From assembly GCA_023663865.1 (NCBI GenBank), contig JAMPGU010000001.1, forward strand, positions 62,001-126,000: a DNA stretch of 64,000 bases, read 5' to 3'. The notes beneath the pieces were generated by a model that was given only the letters and a program-made list of their open reading frames with translations, ran no database searches and had not been told where the DNA came from. The position numbers and the translations under genes were made by a program. Each line of letters begins with the position of its first letter. Position 1 is the first letter of the stretch. This document shows positions 8,438 through 18,177 of the stretch, piece after piece. The DNA is from Clostridium sp. (GTDB lineage: Bacteria; Bacillota; Clostridia; Oscillospirales; Acutalibacteraceae).

Positions 8438-9271
8438 TTATGATTTATATAATCCTTTTAACAATGCTATTTCCTTAGCGTAGCCGTCTAGCTCATTCGG
8501 CGTTTCAAGATAAAACGGAAGATGCTTTAGTGACGGATGATTGATGATTCTGTCAAAAGCCTCTAAACCAATATAGCCTTCACCGATTTTTTCGTGCCTG
8601 TCCTTATGCGCACCCAAAGGATTTTTTGAATCGTTGAGATGAACTGCTCTAAGTCTGTCAAGACCGATAATCTTATCAAACGCTTCAAGCACGCCGTCCA
8701 AATCGTTGACGATATCATATCCGCCGTCATGAATATGGCAGGTATCGAGACACACACCCAGCTTATCACTAAGCTCCACTCTGTCCATAATCGCTCTCAG
8801 CTCCTGAAAGGTTTTTCCGATTTCAGAGCCTTTACCCGCCATTGTTTCCAACAGAACAGTGGTTGTCATTTCAGGAAACATCACTTTATTAAGCGCATCG
8901 GATATCATATCAATTCCTATCTGCTCACCCTGACCTACGTGTGATCCCGGATGAAAATTATACAGCTGATTCGGTGTATATTCCATACGCTTTAAATCAT
9001 CGGAAAATGTATTAATTGCAAATTCCACTGTTTCGGGCTTTGCACTGCAGCAATTTAAAGTATACGGAGCATGGGCAAGAATGACAGGAAAGTTCTCGGA
9101 CTTCATCAAATCCATAAACAAAGCAACATCCTGCACATCAATTGCCTTGGCACTGCCGCCTCTGGGATTGCGTGTAAAAAACTGGAAGGTATTTGCACCA
9201 ATCTCCTGTGCTTGCCTGAGCATAGCAGTGTATCCCTTGGATGAGCTTAAATGAGCACCGATAGTCAGCAT
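8438..9271 (-). CDS. nfo: Endonuclease IV (AP endonuclease)
   Basis: This 277-residue TIM-barrel enzyme cuts DNA 5' of abasic sites using three metal ions and serves base-excision repair. The N-terminal [11 protein letters not shown] and FFTRNPR motifs are followed by the family metal-site segments [43 protein letters not shown] and [12 protein letters not shown] 9271 is chosen because GGTGGAG lies just upstream; an in-frame ATG at 9289 would add six residues that are really the ribosome site. It is the last gene of the run, 20 nt after the HAD gene. Confidence 0.96.
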   Translation of the reverse strand: MLTIGAHLSSSKGYTAMLRQAQEIGANTFQFFTRNPRGGSAKAIDVQDVALFMDLMKSENFPVILAHAPYTLNCCSAKPETVEFAINTFSDDLKRMEYTPNQLYNFHPGSHVGQGEQIGIDMISDALNKVMFPEMTTTVLLETMAGKGSEIGKTFQELRAIMDRVELSDKLGVCLDTCHIHDGGYDIVNDLDGVLEAFDKIIGLDRLRAVHLNDSKNPLGAHKDRHEKIGEGYIGLEAFDRIINHPSLKHLPFYLETPNELDGYAKEIALLKGLYKS

Positions 9272-9291
9272 ATATTCTCCACCTTTCAAAT

Positions 9292-10158
9292 TTACACTTT
9301 AGGCAATGCTTCCCTTGCAATGGCTTCCTCCGCCTGACCTGACATAATATATTCAAGCAAATCGGCAACACAGCCTTTGTTACAATGGCAAGCCTCAAAC
9401 TTGCATATTTTATGAATTGAGCTGGGAGCCTGACCTGCACAGGCAGGAAGACCAACTGTTTTCAGCATATCCCAGTCATTATAATAGTCACCGATAGCTG
9501 CAACATGGCTTTTCTCTATGCCAAGCATATCAGCAAGCCTCATAATGCCTACACCCTTATGGGTATCCTTTTGCAGCATTTCCAGTGAAAAAAGAGACGA
9601 CGCCATAAAGTTTGCATCCGGATTTTCCATGCTTTCAATCAGCTTTTGCAGCTTATTAATAACAACAGGATTTGACCAGAAAATAACCTTCATCCAACCT
9701 TCTTCAGGCACATCATCAATTGACCTTACATATTCATGCTTTGCCTTGTCAAAATACATGGTACCCCTTGCAAACAGACCGCTTTTTACAATGTAAACAT
9801 AATCCGCAAAATAAATTCCAATGTCAACGCTCTTGAACAAATCGTCAAATTCTTTACAGATATATCTGACAAAATCTCTGCCCTTAGGACCGATTGTATT
9901 CTGCCACAGCATTTCTTTTTTATTATAATCATATATACCTGCACCATTCAGAATAACTGCAGGCTGATTTGGTGTAATTCTGTTATAATTACGCTCTAAG
10001 CTTGACTGAAGTCTTCCGGAGGCCAAGGTAAAATTACCGCCAAGGTCAGTGAATTTTTTGATTGCATCATAATTCCTTTTGGGCAGTTTTCTTAACTTAT
10101 TGTTAAGTGTACCGTCTATATCAGATACAACAAGCCAGTTTTCAAAAGTTTTTTCCAT
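9292..10158 (-). CDS. HAD-superfamily hydrolase, Cof type
   Basis: The protein has 288 residues. The nucleophile motif DIDGTLN lies near the N-terminus, a C2-type cap occupies the middle, and the C-terminal part has the conserved lysine region ([14 protein letters not shown]) and the acidic motif [11 protein letters not shown]. Cof-type enzymes dephosphorylate sugar or cofactor phosphates; the substrate here is unknown. ATG 10158 follows GAGGAGG at 10170-10164. The start overlaps no coding sequence but its ribosome site touches the end of rluD. The C-terminus has an extra cysteine pair (CKFEACHC). Confidence 0.9.
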   Translation of the reverse strand: MEKTFENWLVVSDIDGTLNNKLRKLPKRNYDAIKKFTDLGGNFTLASGRLQSSLERNYNRITPNQPAVILNGAGIYDYNKKEMLWQNTIGPKGRDFVRYICKEFDDLFKSVDIGIYFADYVYIVKSGLFARGTMYFDKAKHEYVRSIDDVPEEGWMKVIFWSNPVVINKLQKLIESMENPDANFMASSLFSLEMLQKDTHKGVGIMRLADMLGIEKSHVAAIGDYYNDWDMLKTVGLPACAGQAPSSIHKICKFEACHCNKGCVADLLEYIMSGQAEEAIAREALPKV

Positions 10159-10168
10159 AGCTTCCTCC

Positions 10169-11092
10169 TCAGCTTCTGTTTTCAAGTTTGTTTAAAAAGC
10201 TTACAAAATAATCCGGTAATTCAGATTTAAATTCCATATAATTCTTCGTTCGGGGATGAACAAAGCCCAGCTCCCCTGCGTGGAGACATTGACCGCCCAG
10301 CGACGTTATCACTTTTTTAGGACCATAAACACTGTCCCCTGCCAAAGGATGACCGATATAGGACATATGCACACGAATTTGATGAGTTCTTCCGGTTTCA
10401 AGCACACATCGAAGATGCGTAAAATCACCGTATCTTTTTACCACTTCATAATGCGTGACTGCGTCCTTTGCATTTTTATCAAGAACCGCCATCTTTTTTC
10501 TGTCCTTAGGACTTCTGCCAATGGGCTGATGAACCGTGCCCTTATCCTCTTTAAAATTGCCATAGGCAACAGCCTGATACGCTCTGTGAAAGGAATGCTC
10601 CTTTATCTGCTTGGCTAAATCAAGATGCGCCATATCATTCTTTGCTACAATTAACAGCCCTGATGTGTCCTTATCTATCCTATGAACAATGCCCGGACGG
10701 ATAACACCATTGATTCCGCTGAGGCTGTCCTTACAATGATAAAGCAATGCATTTACCAGTGTGCCTGTATAATTTCCCACAGCCGGATGAACAACCATTC
10801 CCTTAGGCTTATTTACAACCAGCAAATCCCCATCCTCATACACGATATCAAGAGGGATATTTTCCGCCTCAGCCTCCAGTGAAACAGCATCAGGCACAAA
10901 TACCTGAATAAAATCCTTCGCCCTTAGCTTATAATTTTTTGAAACAACTTTATCATTAACAGTAACATTGCCGTCCTGAATCATTTTGGAAAGAGAAGAG
11001 CGGGTAAAATCATTTAATCTTTCAGCAAGAAATTTATCAATACGCTCGCCAATATGATTATCCGTCAATGTTAACTCAAGATTTTGGCTCAT
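10169..11092 (-). CDS. rluD: 23S rRNA pseudouridine synthase, RluD family
   Basis: An N-terminal S4 RNA-binding domain (RIDKFLAERLNDFTRSSLSKMI) precedes the RluA/RluD catalytic domain with HRIDKDTSGLLIVAKN, which holds the catalytic aspartate, and GRTHQIRVHMSYIGHPLAGD. The length of 307 residues is normal. ATG 11092 follows GGAG and overlaps the 3' end of lspA by 17 nt, which suggests translational coupling. In Firmicutes this lspA-rluD (ylyB-like) pairing is conserved. The exact uridines modified are inferred only from the family. Confidence 0.93.
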   Translation of the reverse strand: MSQNLELTLTDNHIGERIDKFLAERLNDFTRSSLSKMIQDGNVTVNDKVVSKNYKLRAKDFIQVFVPDAVSLEAEAENIPLDIVYEDGDLLVVNKPKGMVVHPAVGNYTGTLVNALLYHCKDSLSGINGVIRPGIVHRIDKDTSGLLIVAKNDMAHLDLAKQIKEHSFHRAYQAVAYGNFKEDKGTVHQPIGRSPKDRKKMAVLDKNAKDAVTHYEVVKRYGDFTHLRCVLETGRTHQIRVHMSYIGHPLAGDSVYGPKKVITSLGGQCLHAGELGFVHPRTKNYMEFKSELPDYFVSFLNKLENRS

Positions 11093-11567
11093 TCCTGTTC
11101 TCCTTTTTAAACAAATCAACAACAAGATAAGCGACCAAGCTGATTGTACCAAGTGTCACAGCACAGTCAGCAATATTAAATACAGCAAAATTTACAAATG
11201 TCGGATTTATAAAATCAATAACGTATCCAAGATAAACTCTGTCAATCAGATTACCTATACCGCCGGAAATCAAAACACCCAATGTCCAGTAAAGCCACAA
11301 ATTTTTTTGCGCCTTGGTATACATATAAACGGTTACACAAATTAACACAACCGTTGTCAGCACAATGAAAAACCATCTTCCGCCGCTGAGCATTGAGAAT
11401 GCGACACCTGTATTTTCTGCATATCTGAATTCAATAAATCCATTGATAAAATTTTTAACACCATCGGGATAGAGATATAATTTTGCAAAATATTTTGTCA
11501 GCTGATCAATGGCAATGATAATTATAATCATTACGACGGACCAGATATTTTTATTCCTAAATTTCAC
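11076..11567 (-). CDS. lspA: Lipoprotein signal peptidase (signal peptidase II)
   Basis: This membrane aspartyl protease cleaves the signal peptide of prolipoproteins after lipid modification. Four hydrophobic helices and the motifs DQLTKY, NTGVAFSML, GGIGNLIDR, VIDFI and FNIADCAVT are present; the last two supply the catalytic aspartates. GTG 11567 (163 residues) is preferred. The longer frame opening at 11606 would start inside the hairpin at 11597-11623 and add a hydrophilic extension that the family lacks. The gene lies between ileS and rluD as in many Firmicutes. Confidence 0.94.
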   Translation of the reverse strand: MKFRNKNIWSVVMIIIIIAIDQLTKYFAKLYLYPDGVKNFINGFIEFRYAENTGVAFSMLSGGRWFFIVLTTVVLICVTVYMYTKAQKNLWLYWTLGVLISGGIGNLIDRVYLGYVIDFINPTFVNFAVFNIADCAVTLGTISLVAYLVVDLFKKENRNEPKS

Positions 11568-11596
11568 AAAATCCACATCCCTAAAACAGTATTGTA

Positions 11597-11623
11597 GGCA
11601 CATCACAAAAATTATGATGTGCC
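11597..11623 (-). other. Hairpin between ileS and lspA
   Basis: A 9-bp perfect stem (11597-11605 with 11615-11623) is followed on the minus strand by only a weak T-rich stretch. It could be a leaky terminator or an mRNA processing site that separates ileS from lspA expression. Confidence 0.55.
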
Positions 11624-11634
11624 TTATTATTTAG

Positions 11635-14430
11635 TTAATCAATCTGAGCCATAACCTCTGCACAATGTGCGCACAAGGTAGGATGCTCGGAATTTTCGCC
11701 AACAGTATCTGAATACTTCCAGCAGCGCTCGCACTTCTCGCCGTCTGCCTTATTAACTGTAACGGAAAGACCCTCTACATCACCCTGAACTGCACCTTCT
11801 CCATTTTCTACACAAACAGCAGATGTGATGAAAATTTCAGGTAACTGTGCTTCAACAGACTTGAGGAAGTCATACAATTCACCCTCTGCATAAAGTGTTA
11901 CCTTCGCTTCAAGAGGCTTACCTATAATCTTTTCATTTCTGGCAAGCTCAAGTGCCTTCTGAACGTCGGTTCTTACCTGATGAATTCTGTCCCACTTTGC
12001 AATAAATGCTTCATCAGCCTCAATAAAATCAGCATCAGGAATATCATTGAACAATGGTGACTCTGCATTTTTATTGGATTCGTGAGGCATTGCAAGCCAT
12101 ATTTCATCCGCTGTATAGGCAAGGATTGGTGTTAACAAAAGGGTTAACGCATCCAAAACCTTATACAAAACAGTCTGTGCAGCACGTCTTGTTGCACTGT
12201 TTGGAGCAGATGTATAAAGTCTATCCTTTAATACATCAAAATAGAAATTACTCATATCAACAACGCAGAAGTTATGAAGTGCATAAGCGGTTGTATGATA
12301 GTCATATTCTTCATAGCCCTGGCGTGCAGTCTCAATCGCTTCATCCAGCTTCATAAGTGCATACTTATCAAGCTCTTCAAGCTGATCATTATCAACCATA
12401 TCGGTATCAGGATTAAAGTCATAAAGGTTGCCGATACAGTATCTTGCAGTATTTCTCAGCTTACGGTAGTTATCTGAAATCTGCTTAAGGATTTCCTTGC
12501 TGATACGAATATCTGCATGATAATCCGCACTTGCTACCCACAGACGAAGAATATCTGCACCATACTGCTTCACGATATCCTGCGGGTCAATACCATTGCC
12601 CAGTGACTTAGACATCTTTTTGCCCTCGCCGTCAACAGTCCAGCCGTGGGTGATAATCTGCTCATAAGGTGCTTTCTTTTCACCGCCGGCAATCGCTGTA
12701 AGAAGGGATGACTGGAACCAGCCGCGATACTGGTCTGCACCCTCCATATAAACATCTGCAGGACGCTTTAAGTATGGTCTGTTCTTGCAGACTGCTGCGT
12801 GGGATGAGCCTGAATCGAACCATACATCCATTATATCCTTTTCCTTATCAAAGCCTTTATCACTGCCGCAGTGCGGACATTTAAAGCCATCCGGAAGGAA
12901 GTATTCAGCATCGTGTGCAAACCATGCGTCTGAGCCCTCCTTGCCGAAAATGTCGGAGACTTTCATCATAACATCGTTATCAATGATTTCCTTACCGCAA
13001 TCCTGGCAATATACAACAGGGATAGGAACACCCCATTTTCTCTGACGGGAAATACACCAGTCTGCTCTTTCCTGAACCATGGACTGCAGTCTGTCCTTAC
13101 CCCACTCAGGATACCACTTAACATCCTCGGCAGCCTTTACTGCATCCTCTTTGAAATCATCCACAGAGCAGAACCACTGGCTTGTTGCGCGGAAGATAAT
13201 AGGTTTATGACATCTCCAGCAATGCGGATACTGGTGTTCAATCTTCTTGAGTGCAAACAGAGCACCGATTTCGTCCAGATGCACAGCGATTGGCTTATTT
13301 GCCTCGTCAGTTGTAAGACCTGCAAACTGTCCTGCCTCTTCTGTTAATCTGCCCTTGGCATCTACAGGAACAATAATCGGAATTTCCGGATACTTCTTAC
13401 ATACATTAAAGTCATCAACACCGTGACCCGGAGCTGTATGAACACAGCCGGTACCGCTTTCAAGTGTAACGTGGTCGCCGACAATAACAAGAGATGTTCT
13501 GTCGATAAACGGGTGCTGTGTTTTCATATATTCAAGCTCGCTGCCGCGAATAATACCAACAGTTTCATAATCGGTAACGCCCTTTGCTTCCATAGCTGCA
13601 GGTGCCAAATCTGTTGCCATAACATAAAACTCATCATCCGCTTTGATGAGAGAATATTCATAGTTCGGGCCAACACAGATAGCAACATTCGCAGGCAAGG
13701 TCCATGTAGTTGTTGTCCAAATAACAAAGTAGGTCTTTGAAAGATCTGCACCCATAGCAGTGAGCTTACCCATATCATCCGTTACATTGAACTTAACATA
13801 GATTGAATGGCAAGGGTCCTCTGCATATTCAATTTCAGCCTCAGCAAGCGCTGTGTTACAGTCAGGGCACCAGTAAACAGGTTTAAGGCCCTTATAGATA
13901 TAGCCTTTTGATGCCATGGAAGCAAACACCTTAATCTGCTCCTGCTCAAACTCCTTTTGAAGAGTAATATACGGGTTATCCCACTCTGCAATAATACCAA
14001 GTCTCTTGAATGACTCACGCTGTAAATTCACATAATTCATAGCAGTATCGTGGCAGATTTTACGAAGCTCCAAATCAGAAATATTGCTTTCTGCACTGAT
14101 GCCTGCTTTCTTTCTTGCTGCAAGCTCTGTAGGCAGACCGTGGGTATCCCAGCCGGGTACGAACGGTGACTGGAAGCCTGTCATATTCTTGTATCTGACA
14201 ATAAAATCCTTAATGGTCTTATTGAGTGCGTGACCGATATGAATATCACCATTGGCATAAGGAGGTCCATCGTGAAGCACGAATAACGGCTTACCCTCGT
14301 TATGCTTGATTAACTGTGCATATTGGTCGTTTGCTTCCCAGCGTGCAAGGAATTCAGGCTCTCTTGCAGGAAGTCCCGCTCTCATAGGGAATTCTGTCTT
14401 TGGTAAATTTAAAGTTTGATTATAATCCAT
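11635..14430 (-). CDS. ileS: Isoleucyl-tRNA synthetase
   Basis: This 931-residue class I aminoacyl-tRNA synthetase charges tRNA-Ile. The HIGH motif appears as GDIHIGHA near residue 60 and the KMSKS motif as KKMSKSLGNG near residue 600. Between them lies the CP1 editing domain (WTTTTWTLPANVAICVG, GTGCVHTAPGHG). The C-terminus carries a zinc knuckle, CERCWKY and CAHCAEVM, typical of the bacterial form. The gene follows divIVA by 23 nt. I did not find an obvious T-box leader in that short gap, so any isoleucine control would act elsewhere. Confidence 0.98.
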   Translation of the reverse strand: MDYNQTLNLPKTEFPMRAGLPAREPEFLARWEANDQYAQLIKHNEGKPLFVLHDGPPYANGDIHIGHALNKTIKDFIVRYKNMTGFQSPFVPGWDTHGLPTELAARKKAGISAESNISDLELRKICHDTAMNYVNLQRESFKRLGIIAEWDNPYITLQKEFEQEQIKVFASMASKGYIYKGLKPVYWCPDCNTALAEAEIEYAEDPCHSIYVKFNVTDDMGKLTAMGADLSKTYFVIWTTTTWTLPANVAICVGPNYEYSLIKADDEFYVMATDLAPAAMEAKGVTDYETVGIIRGSELEYMKTQHPFIDRTSLVIVGDHVTLESGTGCVHTAPGHGVDDFNVCKKYPEIPIIVPVDAKGRLTEEAGQFAGLTTDEANKPIAVHLDEIGALFALKKIEHQYPHCWRCHKPIIFRATSQWFCSVDDFKEDAVKAAEDVKWYPEWGKDRLQSMVQERADWCISRQRKWGVPIPVVYCQDCGKEIIDNDVMMKVSDIFGKEGSDAWFAHDAEYFLPDGFKCPHCGSDKGFDKEKDIMDVWFDSGSSHAAVCKNRPYLKRPADVYMEGADQYRGWFQSSLLTAIAGGEKKAPYEQIITHGWTVDGEGKKMSKSLGNGIDPQDIVKQYGADILRLWVASADYHADIRISKEILKQISDNYRKLRNTARYCIGNLYDFNPDTDMVDNDQLEELDKYALMKLDEAIETARQGYEEYDYHTTAYALHNFCVVDMSNFYFDVLKDRLYTSAPNSATRRAAQTVLYKVLDALTLLLTPILAYTADEIWLAMPHESNKNAESPLFNDIPDADFIEADEAFIAKWDRIHQVRTDVQKALELARNEKIIGKPLEAKVTLYAEGELYDFLKSVEAQLPEIFITSAVCVENGEGAVQGDVEGLSVTVNKADGEKCERCWKYSDTVGENSEHPTLCAHCAEVMAQID

Positions 14431-14453
14431 TATATAAAATCGCTCCTTGGGAA

Positions 14454-15659
14454 TTATTTTTTCTTTTTGAAAAAGCCTCTAAATTTGGATGAACCTTCGT
14501 CATCATCTTCTTCATCAGGTGCTGTAAGAGAAATTGTCTCATTGGTTTTCGGGTCGGTTTTGTCAACATTGAAATAATTTTCAAACGGCATTGACACACT
14601 CTCAAATTCAGGCTCTTCCTCAATTTCAGGAATGGATGCTGAATTATCTGCTACCGGCGTGATTTCATCCTGTGTGAAGGCATCAAGCGCACTTGCAACC
14701 TCCTGCTCAGTAGGAAGCTCTTTTTCCTCTGGCTCTTCATCAGGAATATCCATTAAATTAATCTGGTCAATGATTTCATCAACCTCGTCTTCTTTATCGT
14801 CAACTGAGGAAATTGTAAATTCTTCTTCGCTTTCTTCAGCTTCCTCAATTTCTTCTATTTCTTCAATCTCTTCAGCTTCGTCAGCCTCTGCTTCATCAGG
14901 CTGAATAACTTCAAAAGCTGCCTGCTCCTCTGCCTCCTCGGCTGGTGCAGAATCCGTGCTTTCTTCAATAGCTGTATCCATATCTGCAATTATATTATCA
15001 AGCTCACTCTCCACCTCTTCTACAGAAACATTACTGCTGCTATCTGTACCTGCGGCAATATCCTTCAGATGTGTAAGCTGTGTTTCGTACAAGCTGATAA
15101 GTGTAGATTTAAAGTTCTTGGACTCTGTTTTCAGCTTATCAATAACATCCTTATGATGATTGGCTTCATTTTTTGCTTTTATAACCAGATCATCTGTAAT
15201 TTCCTTTGCCTTTGCAATGGCATCATTCGCCTTCTTCTGGGCATCGGAAATAATTTCATCAGCAGCCTGCGCCTTTTCCTTTGTCAAATTAGCAACATAC
15301 TCTCTTGCCTCGCCGATAATTTTATCTGCCTTCTCTTTCGCATCCTGCACGGTCTGCTGTGCAGAAGCAGCACTTTCGGAAATGGTTTTCTCTGCCTTTT
15401 CCTTAGCATCTGCTGTTACCTGATGTGCAATTTTTTGTGCAGAAATAATTGCTGTCTTTATAGAATCCTCGTCCTCTCTGTACTCTTCAATACGATTTGC
15501 AAGAATTTCCATCTTTCTGTACAGCTCTTTATTTTCCTCACATACTGCCTCGTATGATTCAATAATGTCAACTAAAAGCGCATTCACTTCATTTCTGTCA
15601 TAGCCGTCTGTGCTGACAGTAGAAATCTTCTTTTCACGAATTTGACTTGGTGTAATCAT
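14454..15659 (-). CDS. divIVA: DivIVA-domain cell-division/polarity protein
   Basis: The 401-residue protein begins with a DivIVA membrane-curvature domain (ITPSQIREKKISTV, GYDRNEVNALLVDI) and continues as a long alanine/lysine/glutamate coiled coil to about residue 215. A very acidic tail follows, including a glutamate/isoleucine repeat near residue 270, and the protein ends in a basic FFKKKK cluster. It is longer than classical DivIVA (about 160-230 residues). It lies directly after sepF, so a role at the division site or poles is expected. GGAGG precedes ATG 15659. Confidence 0.9.
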   Translation of the reverse strand: MITPSQIREKKISTVSTDGYDRNEVNALLVDIIESYEAVCEENKELYRKMEILANRIEEYREDEDSIKTAIISAQKIAHQVTADAKEKAEKTISESAASAQQTVQDAKEKADKIIGEAREYVANLTKEKAQAADEIISDAQKKANDAIAKAKEITDDLVIKAKNEANHHKDVIDKLKTESKNFKSTLISLYETQLTHLKDIAAGTDSSSNVSVEEVESELDNIIADMDTAIEESTDSAPAEEAEEQAAFEVIQPDEAEADEAEEIEEIEEIEEAEESEEEFTISSVDDKEDEVDEIIDQINLMDIPDEEPEEKELPTEQEVASALDAFTQDEITPVADNSASIPEIEEEPEFESVSMPFENYFNVDKTDPKTNETISLTAPDEEDDDEGSSKFRGFFKKKK

Positions 15660-15682
15660 AATATATTCTCCTCCATATTGAA

Positions 15683-16189
15683 TTACATAAACATTCCGTT
15701 ATTTTCAAGCTCATCAATAAGGTCACCCATAACATCTACATTATATGGTGTAATAATATATGTACTGTTGGCAACTCTTTTAATCTGTCCATTGCTTGCA
15801 TATGCAACACCGCTCAAAAAATCAAGAAGCCGTCTTGCGATATCACGGTTCGTGCTTTCAAGATTCAGTACTACTGTTCTCTTTTCATTCAGATTGTCAC
15901 CGATTGCAGCTGCTTCCTCAAATCTTTCAGGCTTAACAAGTACCACCTGTAGCTGCGTTGTTGTATGAATGTTAACAACCTTATCACTGTCATGACGCCT
16001 TGACCTTGAAATACGCTCACCGTATCGCTCCTCCTTCTCTGCCTTTGGAGCCTTATCTCTCATAAAGCTGTTTCTTTCCTTAGGAGGTTCTAAGCCGATT
16101 GAGCTGCTGCCTTCATCATCATAGAAATCATCAAAATCGTCTTCGTCACTGTCTGTAACTATTTCCTTAATTTTATCTAAAAAACTCAT
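15683..16189 (-). CDS. sepF: Cell division protein SepF
   Basis: The short N-terminal amphipathic segment MSFLDKIKEIV acts as a membrane anchor. An acidic linker and the SepF core follow (VVLVKPERFEEAAAIGDNL, RRLLDFLSGVAYA, NSTYIITPYNVDV). SepF bundles FtsZ filaments and ties the Z ring to the membrane. ATG 16189 (168 residues) with GGAG upstream is chosen; the longer frame from 16243 would run inside yggS. The spacing to yggS is 16 nt and to divIVA 23 nt, so the three are co-transcribed. Confidence 0.95.
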   Translation of the reverse strand: MSFLDKIKEIVTDSDEDDFDDFYDDEGSSSIGLEPPKERNSFMRDKAPKAEKEERYGERISRSRRHDSDKVVNIHTTTQLQVVLVKPERFEEAAAIGDNLNEKRTVVLNLESTNRDIARRLLDFLSGVAYASNGQIKRVANSTYIITPYNVDVMGDLIDELENNGMFM

Positions 16190-16205
16190 ATTCGCCTCTC
16201 CTATT

Positions 16206-16934
16206 CTAAAAATATTTTCTTGCTCCAAAGATGGCAGAGCCAACTCTGACTATATTTGAACCATTGGCAACCGCAGCTTCAAAATCACCGCTCATTCCCA
16301 TTGATAAAATATCCATATTTACATTATCTAATTTTTTGTCCTTAATGTCAATAAAGGATTGATGCATTGCTGCAAAATATTGTGAAACCTCTGTCTCTGT
16401 CTCGCAAATAGGAGGAATGGTCATCAAGCCATTTATCTTAATATTCGGCATCTGCGCAATTTCCAGCAAAAGCTCCTCCAGCCCTTCAAGATAAATACCG
16501 CTTTTTGAATCCTCTTTGCCCACATTGACCTCAACAAGAATATTGGTTACAATACCCTTATTTTGGGATACTCTGCTTATTTCCTTGGCAAGCTTGACCG
16601 AATCAACTGATTCTATCATATCAACCTCGCCTACAATCTGCTTAACCTTATTGGTTTGAAGATGTCCTATAAGATGCTTCTCAACATGATCAAGGTGAAG
16701 CTCATCCTTTTTGCCAAGGTATTCCTGAACTCGGTTTTCGCCAATTAAATCAGCACCCAAATCCAAGGCTCTGTTAATATACACGCTTTCAACGGTTTTG
16801 GTTACTGCCATCAATCGTACATCCTTCGAATCTCTTCCCGCCTTGACTGCAGACTCTTCTATCCTTGCCTTGATTGCCTTGTAATTATCTTCCACAGACT
16901 GTAATCTTGCTTCATCAAGTATAAACTTTTCCAT
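16206..16934 (-). CDS. PLP homeostasis protein, YggS/PLPBP family
   Basis: This 242-residue single-domain TIM barrel binds pyridoxal phosphate on the lysine of LMAVTKTV near residue 46. Other signatures are IGENRVQE, HLIGHLQTNKVK, SMGMSGDFEAAV and VRVGSAIFG. The family buffers free PLP and affects amino-acid pools without a known reaction. Its position just before sepF is the conserved ylmE-sepF arrangement of Firmicutes. ATG 16934 overlaps the end of the preceding HlyD-like gene by 20 nt. Confidence 0.95.
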   Translation of the reverse strand: MEKFILDEARLQSVEDNYKAIKARIEESAVKAGRDSKDVRLMAVTKTVESVYINRALDLGADLIGENRVQEYLGKKDELHLDHVEKHLIGHLQTNKVKQIVGEVDMIESVDSVKLAKEISRVSQNKGIVTNILVEVNVGKEDSKSGIYLEGLEELLLEIAQMPNIKINGLMTIPPICETETEVSQYFAAMHQSFIDIKDKKLDNVNMDILSMGMSGDFEAAVANGSNIVRVGSAIFGARKYF

Positions 16935-18177
16935 CGTGCAAATCCTTTCCTTTAGTAATTATCTGATCGTAATAACGAATAGAATCCTTATTATCAGCGT
17001 CATATGCCATCACAACAAAATCCTTTGATGAATATATAATCTCGCCGTAACGCTTAGAAACCTGATTGGCAACAAGTGCATATACACATTTTTTTCCGTC
17101 CTCATCAATATGAACCGCTGAGGCAGGAACCTTAAAGCCCGTATATTCGTTGTGCCTTATTTCTATATCCTCAAGACGCATAGATGTAATTTCACCATCC
17201 ATCTGTGAGCTTGACAAAATAAGAACCGTTTCCTCAGCACCCAAATCTGTATCCGCACCGGAAACAACTTTGCATCTGATAACCTCTTCACTATCCTTAA
17301 TTGCAACCTCCAGCGTATCACCATTGCTGATACCCTTCACTGTATCACAGGATACGACTGTGCAGAAATACCACTCATAGGAGGTAATCAGCTTGCCAAA
17401 GGAGGCCTGCGCCTTATCATTATTTGACGCCATCTCAATATATTTATTTAAAGTATCAATATCAATACTTGTAATATCAGAATAATTAAATGCTGTTTCA
17501 AGACCATCTGTGTAAGAGGAGAATACACCTGACTCTTCGGCTGTAACCGTACCAATGGGCTTACAGCTGTCCGCATTAATGGAATTAATCTGATTTTGCA
17601 AATCACTTTTTACAGATGAAAAATCTATGCTCTGACCGATAATCATCTGACGTCTGGTCAGCTTATCATTAAGATCATCGGTATAGGCAGACAGCTTATC
17701 CGCCGTGCTGTTATTCGCTGTTCTTATATAATTATTTACATCATTCATTATGTCTTTGTCAATAGATTCCACATCTGTAGCAATTCCTGCTGACTTGCTT
17801 TCAAGCTCATTATAATAATCAAGCTCGCTATGTAAATCCTGCAACAATGAATAATTTCTTGCACTTTCAACACTTGAAAACTCCATAGCAATATTGCCGT
17901 TAAGCTTGACCTTTTCGCCATTATCAGCGCAAGCAACCGTTACACTGTTTCCTGCAGGAATTGTATGTTCATCCCGAACAACCAATGCCTTAGCCTCCAC
18001 ACTGTCATATACGGTAGAGGTTACAGCTGTAATGGTTTCCACATCAACATGCATTGCACCATAGCATTCTACAAAAATATATATTGCTATAATAACCAAT
18101 ACAAATATGATTGCGGCAACATCCTTCCTGATAGTATCGGGATTTTTATTCACTTTTTCCTTTTTGGAATTTGCCAT
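16915..18177 (-). CDS. Membrane-anchored HlyD-like adaptor protein in the division cluster
   Basis: This 420-residue protein has a lysine-rich cytoplasmic N-terminus, one transmembrane helix at about residues 20-40 (VAAIIFVLVIIAIYIFVECYG), and an extracytoplasmic part. That part has a barrel-sandwich-like beginning (VEAKALVVRDEHTIPAG), a central helical hairpin, then beta-rich segments ending VYALVANQVSKRYGEI. The layout resembles HlyD-type periplasmic adaptors, but no transporter partner is adjacent. It overlaps miaA by 32 nt and yggS by 20 nt. Similar proteins sit beside sepF in other clostridia; the function is not established. Confidence 0.7.
   Translation of the reverse strand: MANSKKEKVNKNPDTIRKDVAAIIFVLVIIAIYIFVECYGAMHVDVETITAVTSTVYDSVEAKALVVRDEHTIPAGNSVTVACADNGEKVKLNGNIAMEFSSVESARNYSLLQDLHSELDYYNELESKSAGIATDVESIDKDIMNDVNNYIRTANNSTADKLSAYTDDLNDKLTRRQMIIGQSIDFSSVKSDLQNQINSINADSCKPIGTVTAEESGVFSSYTDGLETAFNYSDITSIDIDTLNKYIEMASNNDKAQASFGKLITSYEWYFCTVVSCDTVKGISNGDTLEVAIKDSEEVIRCKVVSGADTDLGAEETVLILSSSQMDGEITSMRLEDIEIRHNEYTGFKVPASAVHIDEDGKKCVYALVANQVSKRYGEIIYSSKDFVVMAYDADNKDSIRYYDQIITKGKDLHDGKVYT

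Noticed and set aside
15069..15557. Long plus-strand open frame opposite divIVA (162 codons, cysteine- and leucine-rich)
   Set aside because: It is an antisense shadow of the coiled-coil gene; no ribosome site, odd composition, and the minus strand frame is a clear DivIVA.
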